Source: Micavibrio aeruginosavorus (GTDB lineage Bacteria > Pseudomonadota > Alphaproteobacteria > Micavibrionales > Micavibrionaceae). Taken from it: a DNA stretch of 5,775 bases. The stretch spans positions 1 through 5,775 of the forward strand of contig QFNK01000133.1 in assembly GCA_003240795.1 (NCBI GenBank), written 5' to 3'. Made by a program: the position numbers and the translations under genes. Below, in pieces: positions 1 to 5,775 of the stretch; position 1 is the first letter of the stretch; each line of letters starts with the position of its first letter. The notes under the pieces are model-generated. The model saw only the letters and a list, made by a program, of their open reading frames with translations. It was not told the origin of the DNA and did no database searches.

Positions 1-1
1 G

Positions 2-604
2 GATGAGTCTTTTTATCCCGGCAAGCATCTGGTCAAGAAATACGTGGTCCACGGCGATCACAAAAGCCACTGCGTTTCTTTCGACTGGCACGACAATATC
101 CGTGTCGAGGTTCATGCCGGACTGACGGGCAAGCCGCTCGACCCGAAAGAGCTTCGCCAATATGCGGTCAGCTTTCAGGCACGTACCTATCTTGAGATAG
201 AGACCGATGATACGGAAGATGAAGAAGGCTCCTCCGCCAGCGGCAAAGGCGGCGGCGGCGGTAAAAAGCCCGCGCAGAAAAAGCTGGAGGAAACAGCGCT
301 GAGTTCTATGAGCGCCTTTAGTAAAACCGCGGACGGGATCGTATCCACGGCCGGCGAAATCAAGAAATTTGTCGTCATGGGACGCGAGATCGCCAAGGAA
401 GGCTACGCGCAGGCATTTGAAAATCTGAAAGTGCAGCTATCGCAAGCCAAGATCATGGCCATGGACCTGATGAAAGGCGTATCTGACATCATTCACAAGG
501 CCACACCGGGCGGCGGCCTGACCGCACGCGGGGACGAAACGATCAAATATAAGTACGATGCGGAGCGCACAGCCCCGATGTTCGGCGGGCTAACCCCCAC
601 TTAG
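2..604 (+). CDS. Hypothetical protein, C-terminal part (5' end outside window)
   Basis: The frame is open from the first bases of the window to the TAG stop at 602-604, giving about 200 residues. A GTG at 44 could be read as a start, but it has no ribosome binding site, and the frame continues upstream without a stop, so the gene most likely begins outside the window. The visible part has three sections. The first is a roughly 70-residue mixed segment rich in His, Asp and aromatic residues, which looks like a folded domain edge. The second is a very acidic stretch (EIETDDTEDEEG) running into a Ser/Gly linker with GKGGGGGKK, encoded around 215-270. The third is a helical, Ala/Lys/Met-rich tail, ending in a short Pro/Gly-containing tail. 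There is no signal peptide or membrane segment in the visible part. I do not recognise the family and assign no function. The terminator just downstream marks it as the last gene of its transcript. Confidence 0.75.
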   Translation, partial: DESFYPGKHLVKKYVVHGDHKSHCVSFDWHDNIRVEVHAGLTGKPLDPKELRQYAVSFQARTYLEIETDDTEDEEGSSASGKGGGGGKKPAQKKLEETALSSMSAFSKTADGIVSTAGEIKKFVVMGREIAKEGYAQAFENLKVQLSQAKIMAMDLMKGVSDIIHKATPGGGLTARGDETIKYKYDAERTAPMFGGLTPT

Positions 605-633
605 ATAAATTATTTCGTGGTAAAAATCCTTGG

Positions 634-660
634 AAATCCCCCGCTTTGCGGGGGATTTTT
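634..660 (+). terminator. Intrinsic (rho-independent) terminator after the first gene
   Basis: A perfect 11-bp inverted repeat (634-644 with 648-658) encloses a TTT loop at 645-647. The core is CCCCCGC/GCGGGGG, and the right arm runs into a T tract (656-660). It starts 30 bases after the TAG at 604. The opposite side of the stem has no matching T run for minus-strand transcription, so it appears to act only on plus-strand transcripts. It separates the first gene from the rhomboid gene. Confidence 0.93.
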
Positions 661-756
661 GCATTGCGGGAACGCTCGCCATAAAAAAGCCGCTGAAATT
701 TGCGATGGTGACGCTATGTTACTGACAGGAATTCAATCAGACACCTCGTTAGATAT
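661..756 (+). other. Intergenic gap upstream of the rhomboid gene
   Basis: These 96 bases lie between the terminator and the rhomboid start. The rhomboid gene follows a strong terminator, so its promoter is expected here. I could not find a convincing -35/-10 pair at normal spacing: CTGACA at 722-727 resembles a -35 box, but no -10-like hexamer follows it at 16-18 bases. I saw no clear hairpin, repeat or small gene. Confidence 0.4.
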
Positions 757-1494
757 ATGGGCACTTATTTGAACGGCAACGACAATACCCCCGGCTGGAA
801 CAAGGAAAACGACAAGATTGTCGTTCTTCCCACACTTGCGGAACGCGACAAAGCAAGACGCGATCAGGAAAAGGCGCAGGCGCAAGCGAATGCCGAGCCT
901 ATGATCAACATGCCGCCTGTTACATTGACCCTTATTCTTGTTATTCTCGGCATCCATCTTGGCATGAACTATGTCCTGCCGGATGATATCGCCGGATGGA
1001 TCATCATGAATCTCGGTTTTGTGCCGGAGGCTTTCAATACCACGCCCCTCAATCCGCCCGTTCTTGCCAGCACGATTACCCATATGTTTCTTCATGGAAG
1101 CTGGATGCATGTGGTCATGAATATTTTCATGCTGGCGGCGTTCGGTAGCGGTATCGAGCGCTGGCTCGGCTCACGGCGCCTGCTGATCCTGTTTTTTGTC
1201 AGCGGCCTCTTCGGCGCGGCGGCACATTACATCCTGAATACCCACTCCCTTTTCCCGATGATTGGCGCGAGCGGCGGTCTGAGCGGCCTTTTCGCCGCCG
1301 CCATCGTCATGCTCAACCGCGGCCAGCGTGAAATGGGCGGACGCATCGGCATCCTTCCCTTTGCACTCCTCTGGATTGGTCTTTCGATCGCGTTTGGCAT
1401 GCTCGGCGGGCCGGACGGCAGCATGATCGCCTGGGCCGCGCATGTCGGCGGCTTCCTCGGCGGCTTTGCCGTTTTAAAAGCGATGAAGATCTAG
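757..1494 (+). CDS. Rhomboid family intramembrane serine protease
   Basis: A 245-residue polytopic membrane protein that should cleave transmembrane substrates within the inner membrane. The rhomboid hallmarks are all visible: H113-x4-H118-x3-N122 at the start of the second membrane segment, the nucleophile in GASG (S172), and the partner His (H229) in AAHVGGFLGG. This corresponds to the GlpG Ser201/His254 dyad with its HxxxxHxxxN motif. About six membrane helices can be seen (roughly residues 53-73, 114-132, 141-160, 170-187, 197-214, 222-242), the basic GlpG-like core. A charged, non-membrane N-terminal region of about 50 residues (PTLAERDKARRDQEK) precedes them. ATG 757 is the only usual start codon after an in-frame TGA at 709-711, apart from internal Met codons. 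It has no obvious Shine-Dalgarno sequence, so Met48 (898-906 region) cannot be excluded as the true start. The gene has its own terminator-separated upstream region and ends in a 4-base convergent overlap with hemY. The substrate cannot be inferred. Confidence 0.94.
   Translation: MGTYLNGNDNTPGWNKENDKIVVLPTLAERDKARRDQEKAQAQANAEPMINMPPVTLTLILVILGIHLGMNYVLPDDIAGWIIMNLGFVPEAFNTTPLNPPVLASTITHMFLHGSWMHVVMNIFMLAAFGSGIERWLGSRRLLILFFVSGLFGAAAHYILNTHSLFPMIGASGGLSGLFAAAIVMLNRGQREMGGRIGILPFALLWIGLSIAFGMLGGPDGSMIAWAAHVGGFLGGFAVLKAMKI
1491..1494. other. Convergent stop-codon overlap (CTAG)
   Basis: The TAG stop of the plus-strand rhomboid gene (1492-1494) and the TAG stop of the minus-strand hemY gene (1493-1491) share the palindromic tetranucleotide CTAG. 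There is no intergenic DNA here, and no hairpin with a T run is visible on either strand near the junction. Transcripts from both sides must therefore end inside the opposing gene or by a factor-dependent route. Confidence 0.9.
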
Positions 1495-2858
1495 TATGTC
1501 TCGATCATCAGCGGATCCAGGTCCGCCCCGTTATCGAGAGAGCGTGACACGATCTTCGCGCCGCCGACGGGAATTCCCCATTCAATCGTATTGAACGATC
1601 CGTGCGGCAGGGCCACCGGTGACCATCTGTCGTAAATATTTCCGCTCAACGTGCAGTACCAGACAGAATCAGGTGCGGCAGATGCCGCCTTGTCCAGCCA
1701 GCCGCGCACCATCGCCGCGTTGTGCGTGGATACTTCCTCTACATCCGCGCGCAGGCGGTAAAGACGTGCTGTCGGACGGATGTACTCCGCCGTCGTCAGA
1801 TAGGCTTTCGCCTCGCCGCTCAAACCGCAATCCATTGCGGCCTTTGCAACGGCGATCTGTGCGTCCGCGCTGTCAGGGCGCAGGACAGCCAGCTTCTCAA
1901 ACCAGCGCACACGGCGCAGCGGATCGGCGGAGGCATCGGGAGACAGCTTTTCCCACAGCGCCGCGAGGTCAGGATGCGGATTGACCTTCCACGCCTTTTC
2001 GACAAGCGCGGCCGCCTTGCTCTTTTTGTTTTTCTCCAGATAGATTTCGCCGAGACGCAGGACCGTCGGCACGAAATGCGGATCGAGTTTTAACGCGCGC
2101 TCCAGCCTGTTGATCTCGCCATTCTCGTCGCGTGCAAGGCGGTGTTCCCCCGCAAGGACATGGAGGAGCGCGATTTCGTCTTTGCGCGCACGGTCTTTTT
2201 CAATCGCACCTTGCTTGCGGGCGCGGTCAAGAAGCTGCATGGCGGCGTGCCAGTGCTTGTTTTCGATTTCGAGTTCATAAACCGTTTTCAAAACCCACGG
2301 CTGTTTCGGGTTCTTGTCGAGCGCGACCCGCGCGAATGACAGCGCGCCGACAGGGTCGCCCGCGTCAATGGAGGATTTCAAGAGACCACGCACCCCGAAG
2401 AACGCGGCGTCCTTGTCATGAAGCAGTTTTTCAAAAGACTGGCGTGCATCCCCCTCGTCCCCGCGCAATCTTGCCGCCTGCGCTTCGAGCAACAGCGGCA
2501 GGCCTGTTTCATCAGGAAGGAGCTTTCTTACCTCGCGGGCGAAGCCGCTGGCTTTTTTCGCATCGCCTGCGGCGATCGCGACAAAACCGCGCGTCAGTGC
2601 CTGAAATCCTTTGCGGCGGTTTTTCTCGATACGGCGGCGGGAAAATTTTTCAGGTGCGTTGACGACCGCGCCGATAATGCGGAGAAGGCCAACGGCAACG
2701 ATTGCGATCAAAACGGCAGCCAGAAGGAAGATGCCCAGATTGCCGGAAACGGAATATTCATTCCAGACGATATCGACCGTGCCGCGCTGGGAGAGCAGCC
2801 ACACCGCCGCAACGACGATGATGGAAAGCTGAATGAAAAACCACAATGCGCGCAGCAA
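1491..2858 (-). CDS. hemY: HemY-family inner-membrane TPR protein of the heme cluster
   Basis: A 455-residue protein of the proteobacterial HemY family (HemY_N plus tetratricopeptide repeats). This is not the protoporphyrinogen oxidase that is called HemY in Bacillus. Two membrane helices are visible (about residues 4-22 and 41-64). A basic stretch follows (KFSRRRIEKNRRKG), then helical TPR-like repeats to about residue 395; RALKLDP followed by LRLGEIYLEKNKKSKAA is the clearest. The C-terminal tail WYC...W.P...F.TIEW matches the family's zinc-ribbon-like end, but three of the four usual Cys positions are changed. No ATG is available near the start. The frame can begin at TTG 2864 or TTG 2858. 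I chose 2858 because AGAGG lies 6 bases upstream of it, whereas it abuts the 2864 codon, and because MLRALWFF resembles family N-termini. It is the last gene of the heme cluster, 38 bases after the mitofilin-like gene. Its biochemical role is unsettled; a part in assembling late heme-pathway steps is usually proposed. Confidence 0.9.
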   Translation of the reverse strand: MLRALWFFIQLSIIVVAAVWLLSQRGTVDIVWNEYSVSGNLGIFLLAAVLIAIVAVGLLRIIGAVVNAPEKFSRRRIEKNRRKGFQALTRGFVAIAAGDAKKASGFAREVRKLLPDETGLPLLLEAQAARLRGDEGDARQSFEKLLHDKDAAFFGVRGLLKSSIDAGDPVGALSFARVALDKNPKQPWVLKTVYELEIENKHWHAAMQLLDRARKQGAIEKDRARKDEIALLHVLAGEHRLARDENGEINRLERALKLDPHFVPTVLRLGEIYLEKNKKSKAAALVEKAWKVNPHPDLAALWEKLSPDASADPLRRVRWFEKLAVLRPDSADAQIAVAKAAMDCGLSGEAKAYLTTAEYIRPTARLYRLRADVEEVSTHNAAMVRGWLDKAASAAPDSVWYCTLSGNIYDRWSPVALPHGSFNTIEWGIPVGGAKIVSRSLDNGADLDPLMIETY

Positions 2859-2864
2859 AGGCAA

Positions 2865-2869
2865 CCTCT
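2865..2869 (-). promoter_or_regulatory. Ribosome binding site that sets the hemY start
   Basis: On the minus strand AGAGG occurs here, preceded by an A-rich stretch. It sits 6 bases before TTG 2858 and directly touches TTG 2864. That spacing favours translation from 2858 and shows that hemY has its own initiation signal in the 38-base gap after the preceding gene. Confidence 0.6.
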
Positions 2870-2896
2870 TTTTGTTATTGAAGAGGGACTATCCTA

Positions 2897-4696
2897 TCAC
2901 TCGGTCTGGCCGGAGGAAAACCCTTTAAATCCCTTGGGCGCCGGCATGATGGCAAAGCCGGATTTTTCATCCTTCACGACATTCTGTCCCGTCGGCAGCG
3001 CATTTTTGATCTGGCTCGTGACATCCTGCACCGTTTGCCCCGCATTGTTCACGGCATTGCCAGCGGCGCCGGATGCGGTGGAGAAATCCGTCCCCACATT
3101 CGCGACGATCATCTGGCGCAGCATGTTCTGAACCTGTTCGGCCAATACCGTTGCTTCGGCTTGTTCGATGAAAGGCTGCGCCTGCACGCGCGCGTCACCG
3201 TTGAGGGACTGCAACGTAGAGATCGCGCCCTGAACATCACCGGCATCCAGTTGTTCCTGCGCGCGGGCGACTGTCTTCTGCGTCGGCGTGCCGCCAACAA
3301 GTTCGCCGTCTTTCTTGACATTCAACACTTGCGTCAGGCGTGCTTTCGCCTTATCCGACACGGAAACGTCTTCGCCTTTCAGGGACGAGAAGACGATATC
3401 ACCTGCCATTGTTTTAAATTCCTTGGACAGGCCTTCGCTTGTCAGGACGCCGCCTTTTTCCGCTTGCGGGGTCAAACGCGTCAGCGCCGCCTGCAATTGC
3501 GGATCATCTTCACCGACCAGTTTTTGCAGCAGGACGACATCATCCTCGAACGGGACGTTTCTGTTCAGGGAATCGCGAAGCTGCGAGAATGCGATCAGCA
3601 ATGCCGCCGCTTTCAGATCATTTCCGGAAACGCCTTCGAGCGTCTGCGCCAGCGGATTTTCAGGCTGCGCCTGTACTTCGGCAAGTTTCTGATCGATCGT
3701 GTTTACCTGACCGTCGAGGGAGTCGACGATTTTCGAGAGTTCGGCAACGGATGCATTCAACTGGTCCTGACCGGACATCGTAACTTCAAGATTGCGGATA
3801 CGCGCTGTCAGGTCTTTCAATGCCTGACCGCCTTCCATGTCGCCGAATTTCGCTTCGAGGACGGACATCCTGTCGGAGAGGGAACCGGCATCCGCGGCCA
3901 GAACGGTTTTGGAAATATCCTGCGCCTGCTGCGCAACCGTCTGCACATCCGCGCGGATCGTTTCCGCTTCCTCGCGAAGCTCCGCCATGCGCTTGCGCAT
4001 TTCTTCGGGAACCATGTCTTTGATGAAACCCGCACTCTCATTCATCGCCTGGACATCTTTGTCAACCGCGCCGACCTTGCCTTCCAGCGTTGCGATCTGC
4101 GCGTCATGTTTTTCTATTTTCTGCGCACTTGGCCACAGGGCAACGGCGGCGGCGCCGCCGAGCAGTACGACAACCGTAAGTGCCGTCCATAGGCTGGTGC
4201 GGGCTGCCTTTTTCTGGCCAAGCGCAATCGCGGCCATCAATTCATCGTGCGTAGGATCGATGCGGTTCGAGAAGGAGGCAGGCAATTCGCGCGGCTGAGG
4301 ACGCACCAGCGGCTCAACCGTGATTTTCGGCTCATCCCTGTCGAGGTCGATTTTTTCTTCATCCGCAACCGCGCTCTTTGATACGGGCGGCATGACAGGC
4401 ACGTCCTGCTTGTCCAGAAACACGCTGTCCGAGGCTTTGACGCCTTCCACAACAGCGGAAACGCTGGCCGAGCCGATCACAGGGGCATCAGAGATAAGGT
4501 CGGAAAGATCGATCCCGTTTTCCTGCGCGGCGCGAAGGATATCATCGCGGCGGACGCCCGGGATTACGTCACGTTTTTTCCAGCCTTGAACCGTTGTCAC
4601 GGGCGCACCGACTTTTGCCGCCATCGGGCGGATACCGCCAAAGCGTTCGATGATGGCAGATGCGTTCTTCAGGACATCGGTCTCTTCAAGGCTCAT
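2897..4696 (-). CDS. Mitofilin (Mic60)-like membrane protein with N-terminal helix-turn-helix-like domain
   Basis: A 599-residue protein in the position of the alphaproteobacterial COG4223/Mic60-like gene, between hemD and hemY. In order it has: a helix-turn-helix-like segment (residues 13-67, with FGGIRPMAAKVG, PVTTVQGWKKR and a following helix RRDDILRAAQ); an acidic/proline-containing linker (about 70-165); one membrane helix (about 168-187, flanked by Lys/Arg on the N side, so the head should be cytoplasmic); a long coiled-coil region (about 193-345); and a mitofilin-like helical C-terminal part (about 358-535, with ALLIAFSQLRDSLNRNVPFEDDVVLL). A Gly/Asn/Ser-rich tail of about 60 residues ends it. 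Mic60 proteins bend and tether membranes at cristae or intracytoplasmic membranes, so a periplasmic membrane-organising role is the natural inference. The head could bind DNA or, as in RodZ, another protein. ATG 4696 is well supported by GAGGA 7-8 bases upstream, which overlaps the hemD stop. The family call rests on layout, position and C-terminal sequence, not on a search. Confidence 0.83.
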   Translation of the reverse strand: MSLEETDVLKNASAIIERFGGIRPMAAKVGAPVTTVQGWKKRDVIPGVRRDDILRAAQENGIDLSDLISDAPVIGSASVSAVVEGVKASDSVFLDKQDVPVMPPVSKSAVADEEKIDLDRDEPKITVEPLVRPQPRELPASFSNRIDPTHDELMAAIALGQKKAARTSLWTALTVVVLLGGAAAVALWPSAQKIEKHDAQIATLEGKVGAVDKDVQAMNESAGFIKDMVPEEMRKRMAELREEAETIRADVQTVAQQAQDISKTVLAADAGSLSDRMSVLEAKFGDMEGGQALKDLTARIRNLEVTMSGQDQLNASVAELSKIVDSLDGQVNTIDQKLAEVQAQPENPLAQTLEGVSGNDLKAAALLIAFSQLRDSLNRNVPFEDDVVLLQKLVGEDDPQLQAALTRLTPQAEKGGVLTSEGLSKEFKTMAGDIVFSSLKGEDVSVSDKAKARLTQVLNVKKDGELVGGTPTQKTVARAQEQLDAGDVQGAISTLQSLNGDARVQAQPFIEQAEATVLAEQVQNMLRQMIVANVGTDFSTASGAAGNAVNNAGQTVQDVTSQIKNALPTGQNVVKDEKSGFAIMPAPKGFKGFSSGQTE

Positions 4697-4703
4697 GATC
4701 TCT

Positions 4704-4708
4704 TCCTC
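4704..4708 (-). promoter_or_regulatory. Ribosome binding site of the mitofilin-like gene, overlapping the hemD stop
   Basis: The minus strand reads TGAGGAAGAGATCATG from 4709 to 4694. The hemD stop TGA (4709-4707) is part of the Shine-Dalgarno sequence GAGGA, and the ATG at 4696 follows 7 bases after it. Ribosomes finishing hemD would therefore end on the initiation site of the next gene, which favours coupled translation. Confidence 0.75.
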
Positions 4709-5432
4709 AGATTACGGAAATTTTTTCCACAAGTTCCATCATACCATCGCGATCCGGTGTTTGCGAAACGAGGGTTTGTGCGAAAGGCAATACGGAAACA
4801 GACTCTACCACGCCCTCGCCGATACACAAGGCCTTTGTGGTTCGCAACGCGTACGCCCTGTCATATTGCTGAACAAGGCTTGTAAAAGTCTCCGCGCCGC
4901 GGCGTGAGAAAAAGAGGCACGCGGCAACCTCGCGCTTATCAAGCTTTCTCAACAGGTTAAGAGACAAGCTCTCCGCAGGGACAGTGCGATAGGCCACGAT
5001 CTCATCCATGACAATACCGCGCGCCGCCATCATCACGGTCAGGTCGACGGAGATATTTTCCGCCCGCACATACAAGGGGCGTACGTTTTGACCGCTTAGC
5101 CCGGCTTCCAAAAGCGCGGCGAGATCATCCCCCGTCCCTTGCGCGTTTTTAATGTCGGTAAATCCGGCGGACATCGCCGCCTCCGCCGTGTTGTCGCCGA
5201 CGACATAGGCCGGATTGCCGCGCCCTTCCGGAACCGCCTTCGCATAGGCCCCCACGCCGTGCGCGGATGTAAAAACCAGCGGCCTGTCATTGTCTGTTTG
5301 TATAGGGGAATCTGTGAACTCGACCTGCAGGATCGGCTCGAACAACGGTTCAAAACCGCATGCTTTGATTTTTGCGGCCAGATCGTCCTGCCCTTCGCCC
5401 GGCGTGCGAAAAACCGCGACTGTGCCGGTCAT
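4707..5432 (-). CDS. hemD: Uroporphyrinogen-III synthase
   Basis: A 241-residue soluble protein of usual length for the family. It cyclises hydroxymethylbilane with inversion of ring D to give uroporphyrinogen III, the branch point to heme, siroheme and cobalamin. HemD proteins diverge strongly, but the landmarks are here: an N-terminal VAVFRTPGEG strand-loop, TSAHGVGAYA (residues 55-64), a VVGDNTAEAA helix start (77-86), then YVRAENISVD (121-130), VAYRTVP (146-152), FFSRRGAETF (174-183) and a final CIGEGV segment (203-208). These match the two-lobed HemD fold. The ATG at 5432 overlaps the hemC TGA as ATGA, and no Shine-Dalgarno sequence is visible before it, so it probably depends on translational coupling with hemC. 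Its partner enzyme HemC lies directly upstream, which strongly supports the call. Confidence 0.93.
   Translation of the reverse strand: MTGTVAVFRTPGEGQDDLAAKIKACGFEPLFEPILQVEFTDSPIQTDNDRPLVFTSAHGVGAYAKAVPEGRGNPAYVVGDNTAEAAMSAGFTDIKNAQGTGDDLAALLEAGLSGQNVRPLYVRAENISVDLTVMMAARGIVMDEIVAYRTVPAESLSLNLLRKLDKREVAACLFFSRRGAETFTSLVQQYDRAYALRTTKALCIGEGVVESVSVLPFAQTLVSQTPDRDGMMELVEKISVI
5429..5432 (-). other. hemC/hemD ATGA start-stop overlap
   Basis: On the minus strand ATGA contains the hemD ATG (5432-5430) and the hemC TGA (5431-5429). hemD has no visible Shine-Dalgarno sequence upstream, so re-initiation by ribosomes that have just finished hemC is the likely mode. This would keep the two consecutive enzymes in proportion. 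Confidence 0.85.
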
Positions 5433-5775
5433 GCGAAAATATCGGACGGAATGCGTTCTTTCAGGCGGGCGGCGATATCACGTCCCAGCGTCTCCGCGTC
5501 TTCGATAGAGGCAACCGCGCCGCTCACGGAATCTTCAAAAAACCGCAAGCCGTCACCCGACGCCACGGCCAGTTTGAAATCCATGTCATTGCCGCGCATT
5601 ACCGCGAACGCGCCGATCGGCGTATGGCAGGAACCGTCCAGAACTTGTAGTGCTGCGCGTTCCGCAGCGCTGGTAAGGCCGGCATTCTTGTTGTGAATAT
5701 TGTCCAATATTTTGCGAGTCTCGTGATCGGCCACGCGCGTTTCGATCGCAATCACCGCCTGACCGCAGGCGGGCA
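5429..5775 (-). CDS. hemC: Hydroxymethylbilane synthase (porphobilinogen deaminase), C-terminal part
   Basis: The window holds the last 114 or so residues; the start lies beyond the right edge. HemC joins four porphobilinogen units into hydroxymethylbilane in the cytoplasm, using a dipyrromethane cofactor bound to a conserved Cys. The visible part begins with PACGQAVIAIETR, matching the family's PAxGQGxxxIExR motif just before the cofactor domain. SAAERAALQVLDGSCHTPIGAFA then contains the cofactor-binding Cys (codon 5629-5627, equivalent to Cys242 of E. coli) in LxGxCxxPIG. The GQG motif reads GQA here, a minor change. A GTG at 5755 lies inside the conserved motif and is not the real start. 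The TGA stop overlaps the hemD ATG by sharing ATGA at 5432-5429. The identity is secure from the motifs and the hemD neighbour. Confidence 0.96.
   Translation of the reverse strand, partial: PACGQAVIAIETRVADHETRKILDNIHNKNAGLTSAAERAALQVLDGSCHTPIGAFAVMRGNDMDFKLAVASGDGLRFFEDSVSGAVASIEDAETLGRDIAARLKERIPSDIFA

Noticed and set aside
240..270. GGC repeat-like tract in the first gene as a tandem repeat
   Set aside because: It is a short in-frame Gly codon run forming a linker, not a structured repeat array.
44..604. GTG at 44 as the start of the first gene
   Set aside because: There is no ribosome binding site before it, and the same frame is open to the window edge with protein-like sequence, so the gene is treated as partial.
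659..686. Possible promoter TTGCAT ... CATAAA just after the terminator
   Set aside because: The spacing is about 15 bases, the hexamers are weak, and the first box overlaps the terminator T tract, so I could not support it.
2132..3131. Long plus-strand open frames inside hemY and the mitofilin-like gene (also around 3035-4192)
   Set aside because: They are antisense to genes with clear family features. Their translations are rich in Arg, Cys, His and Phe without domain logic, as expected from mirrored G+C-rich codons.
5139..5696. Plus-strand open frames opposite hemC and hemD
   Set aside because: These lie entirely within two secure heme genes and show no motifs, so they are shadows.
1..5775. 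A novel defence, mobile or RNA-based system
   Set aside because: I found no integrase, transposase, direct-repeat array, tRNA or nuclease/toxin motif. All recognised genes fit housekeeping functions.

Overview
The window reads as a chromosomal segment of an alphaproteobacterium. The main evidence is the minus-strand run hemC, hemD, a mitofilin-type membrane protein and hemY. This order, with the COG4223/Mic60-like gene inside the heme cluster, is characteristic of that class. The DNA is moderately G+C-rich by eye, and the genes are tightly packed. I cannot place the organism below class level with confidence.

Layout. Bases 1-604 (+) hold the 3' end of an unrecognised gene, which starts before the window. 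It is closed by a textbook intrinsic terminator at 634-660. A gap of about 96 bases without a gene follows. A rhomboid-family intramembrane serine protease is at 757-1494 (+), with its catalytic Ser/His pair and HxxxxHxxxN motif intact. It converges on the last gene of the heme cluster, and the two TAG stop codons share the palindrome CTAG at 1491-1494.

From 1491 to the right edge everything is on the minus strand. Read in the direction of transcription it is: hemC (C-terminal part only; the start is outside the window), hemD, a 599-residue membrane protein with an N-terminal helix-turn-helix-like segment and a mitofilin-like body, and hemY. The junctions are tight: a 4-base ATGA overlap, then 10 bases, then 38 bases. 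This looks like one transcription unit with translational coupling. HemC makes hydroxymethylbilane and HemD closes it to uroporphyrinogen III. The Mic60-like protein and HemY are inner-membrane proteins. Their place in the cluster suggests a link between tetrapyrrole synthesis and membrane organisation, but their exact roles are not settled.

Most of the window is ordinary housekeeping. The points most worth a second look are the helix-turn-helix-like head on the mitofilin-type protein, the degraded zinc-ribbon-like tail of HemY, and the terminator-less convergent overlap of the rhomboid and hemY genes. I saw no mobile element, CRISPR array, RNA gene or defence system.
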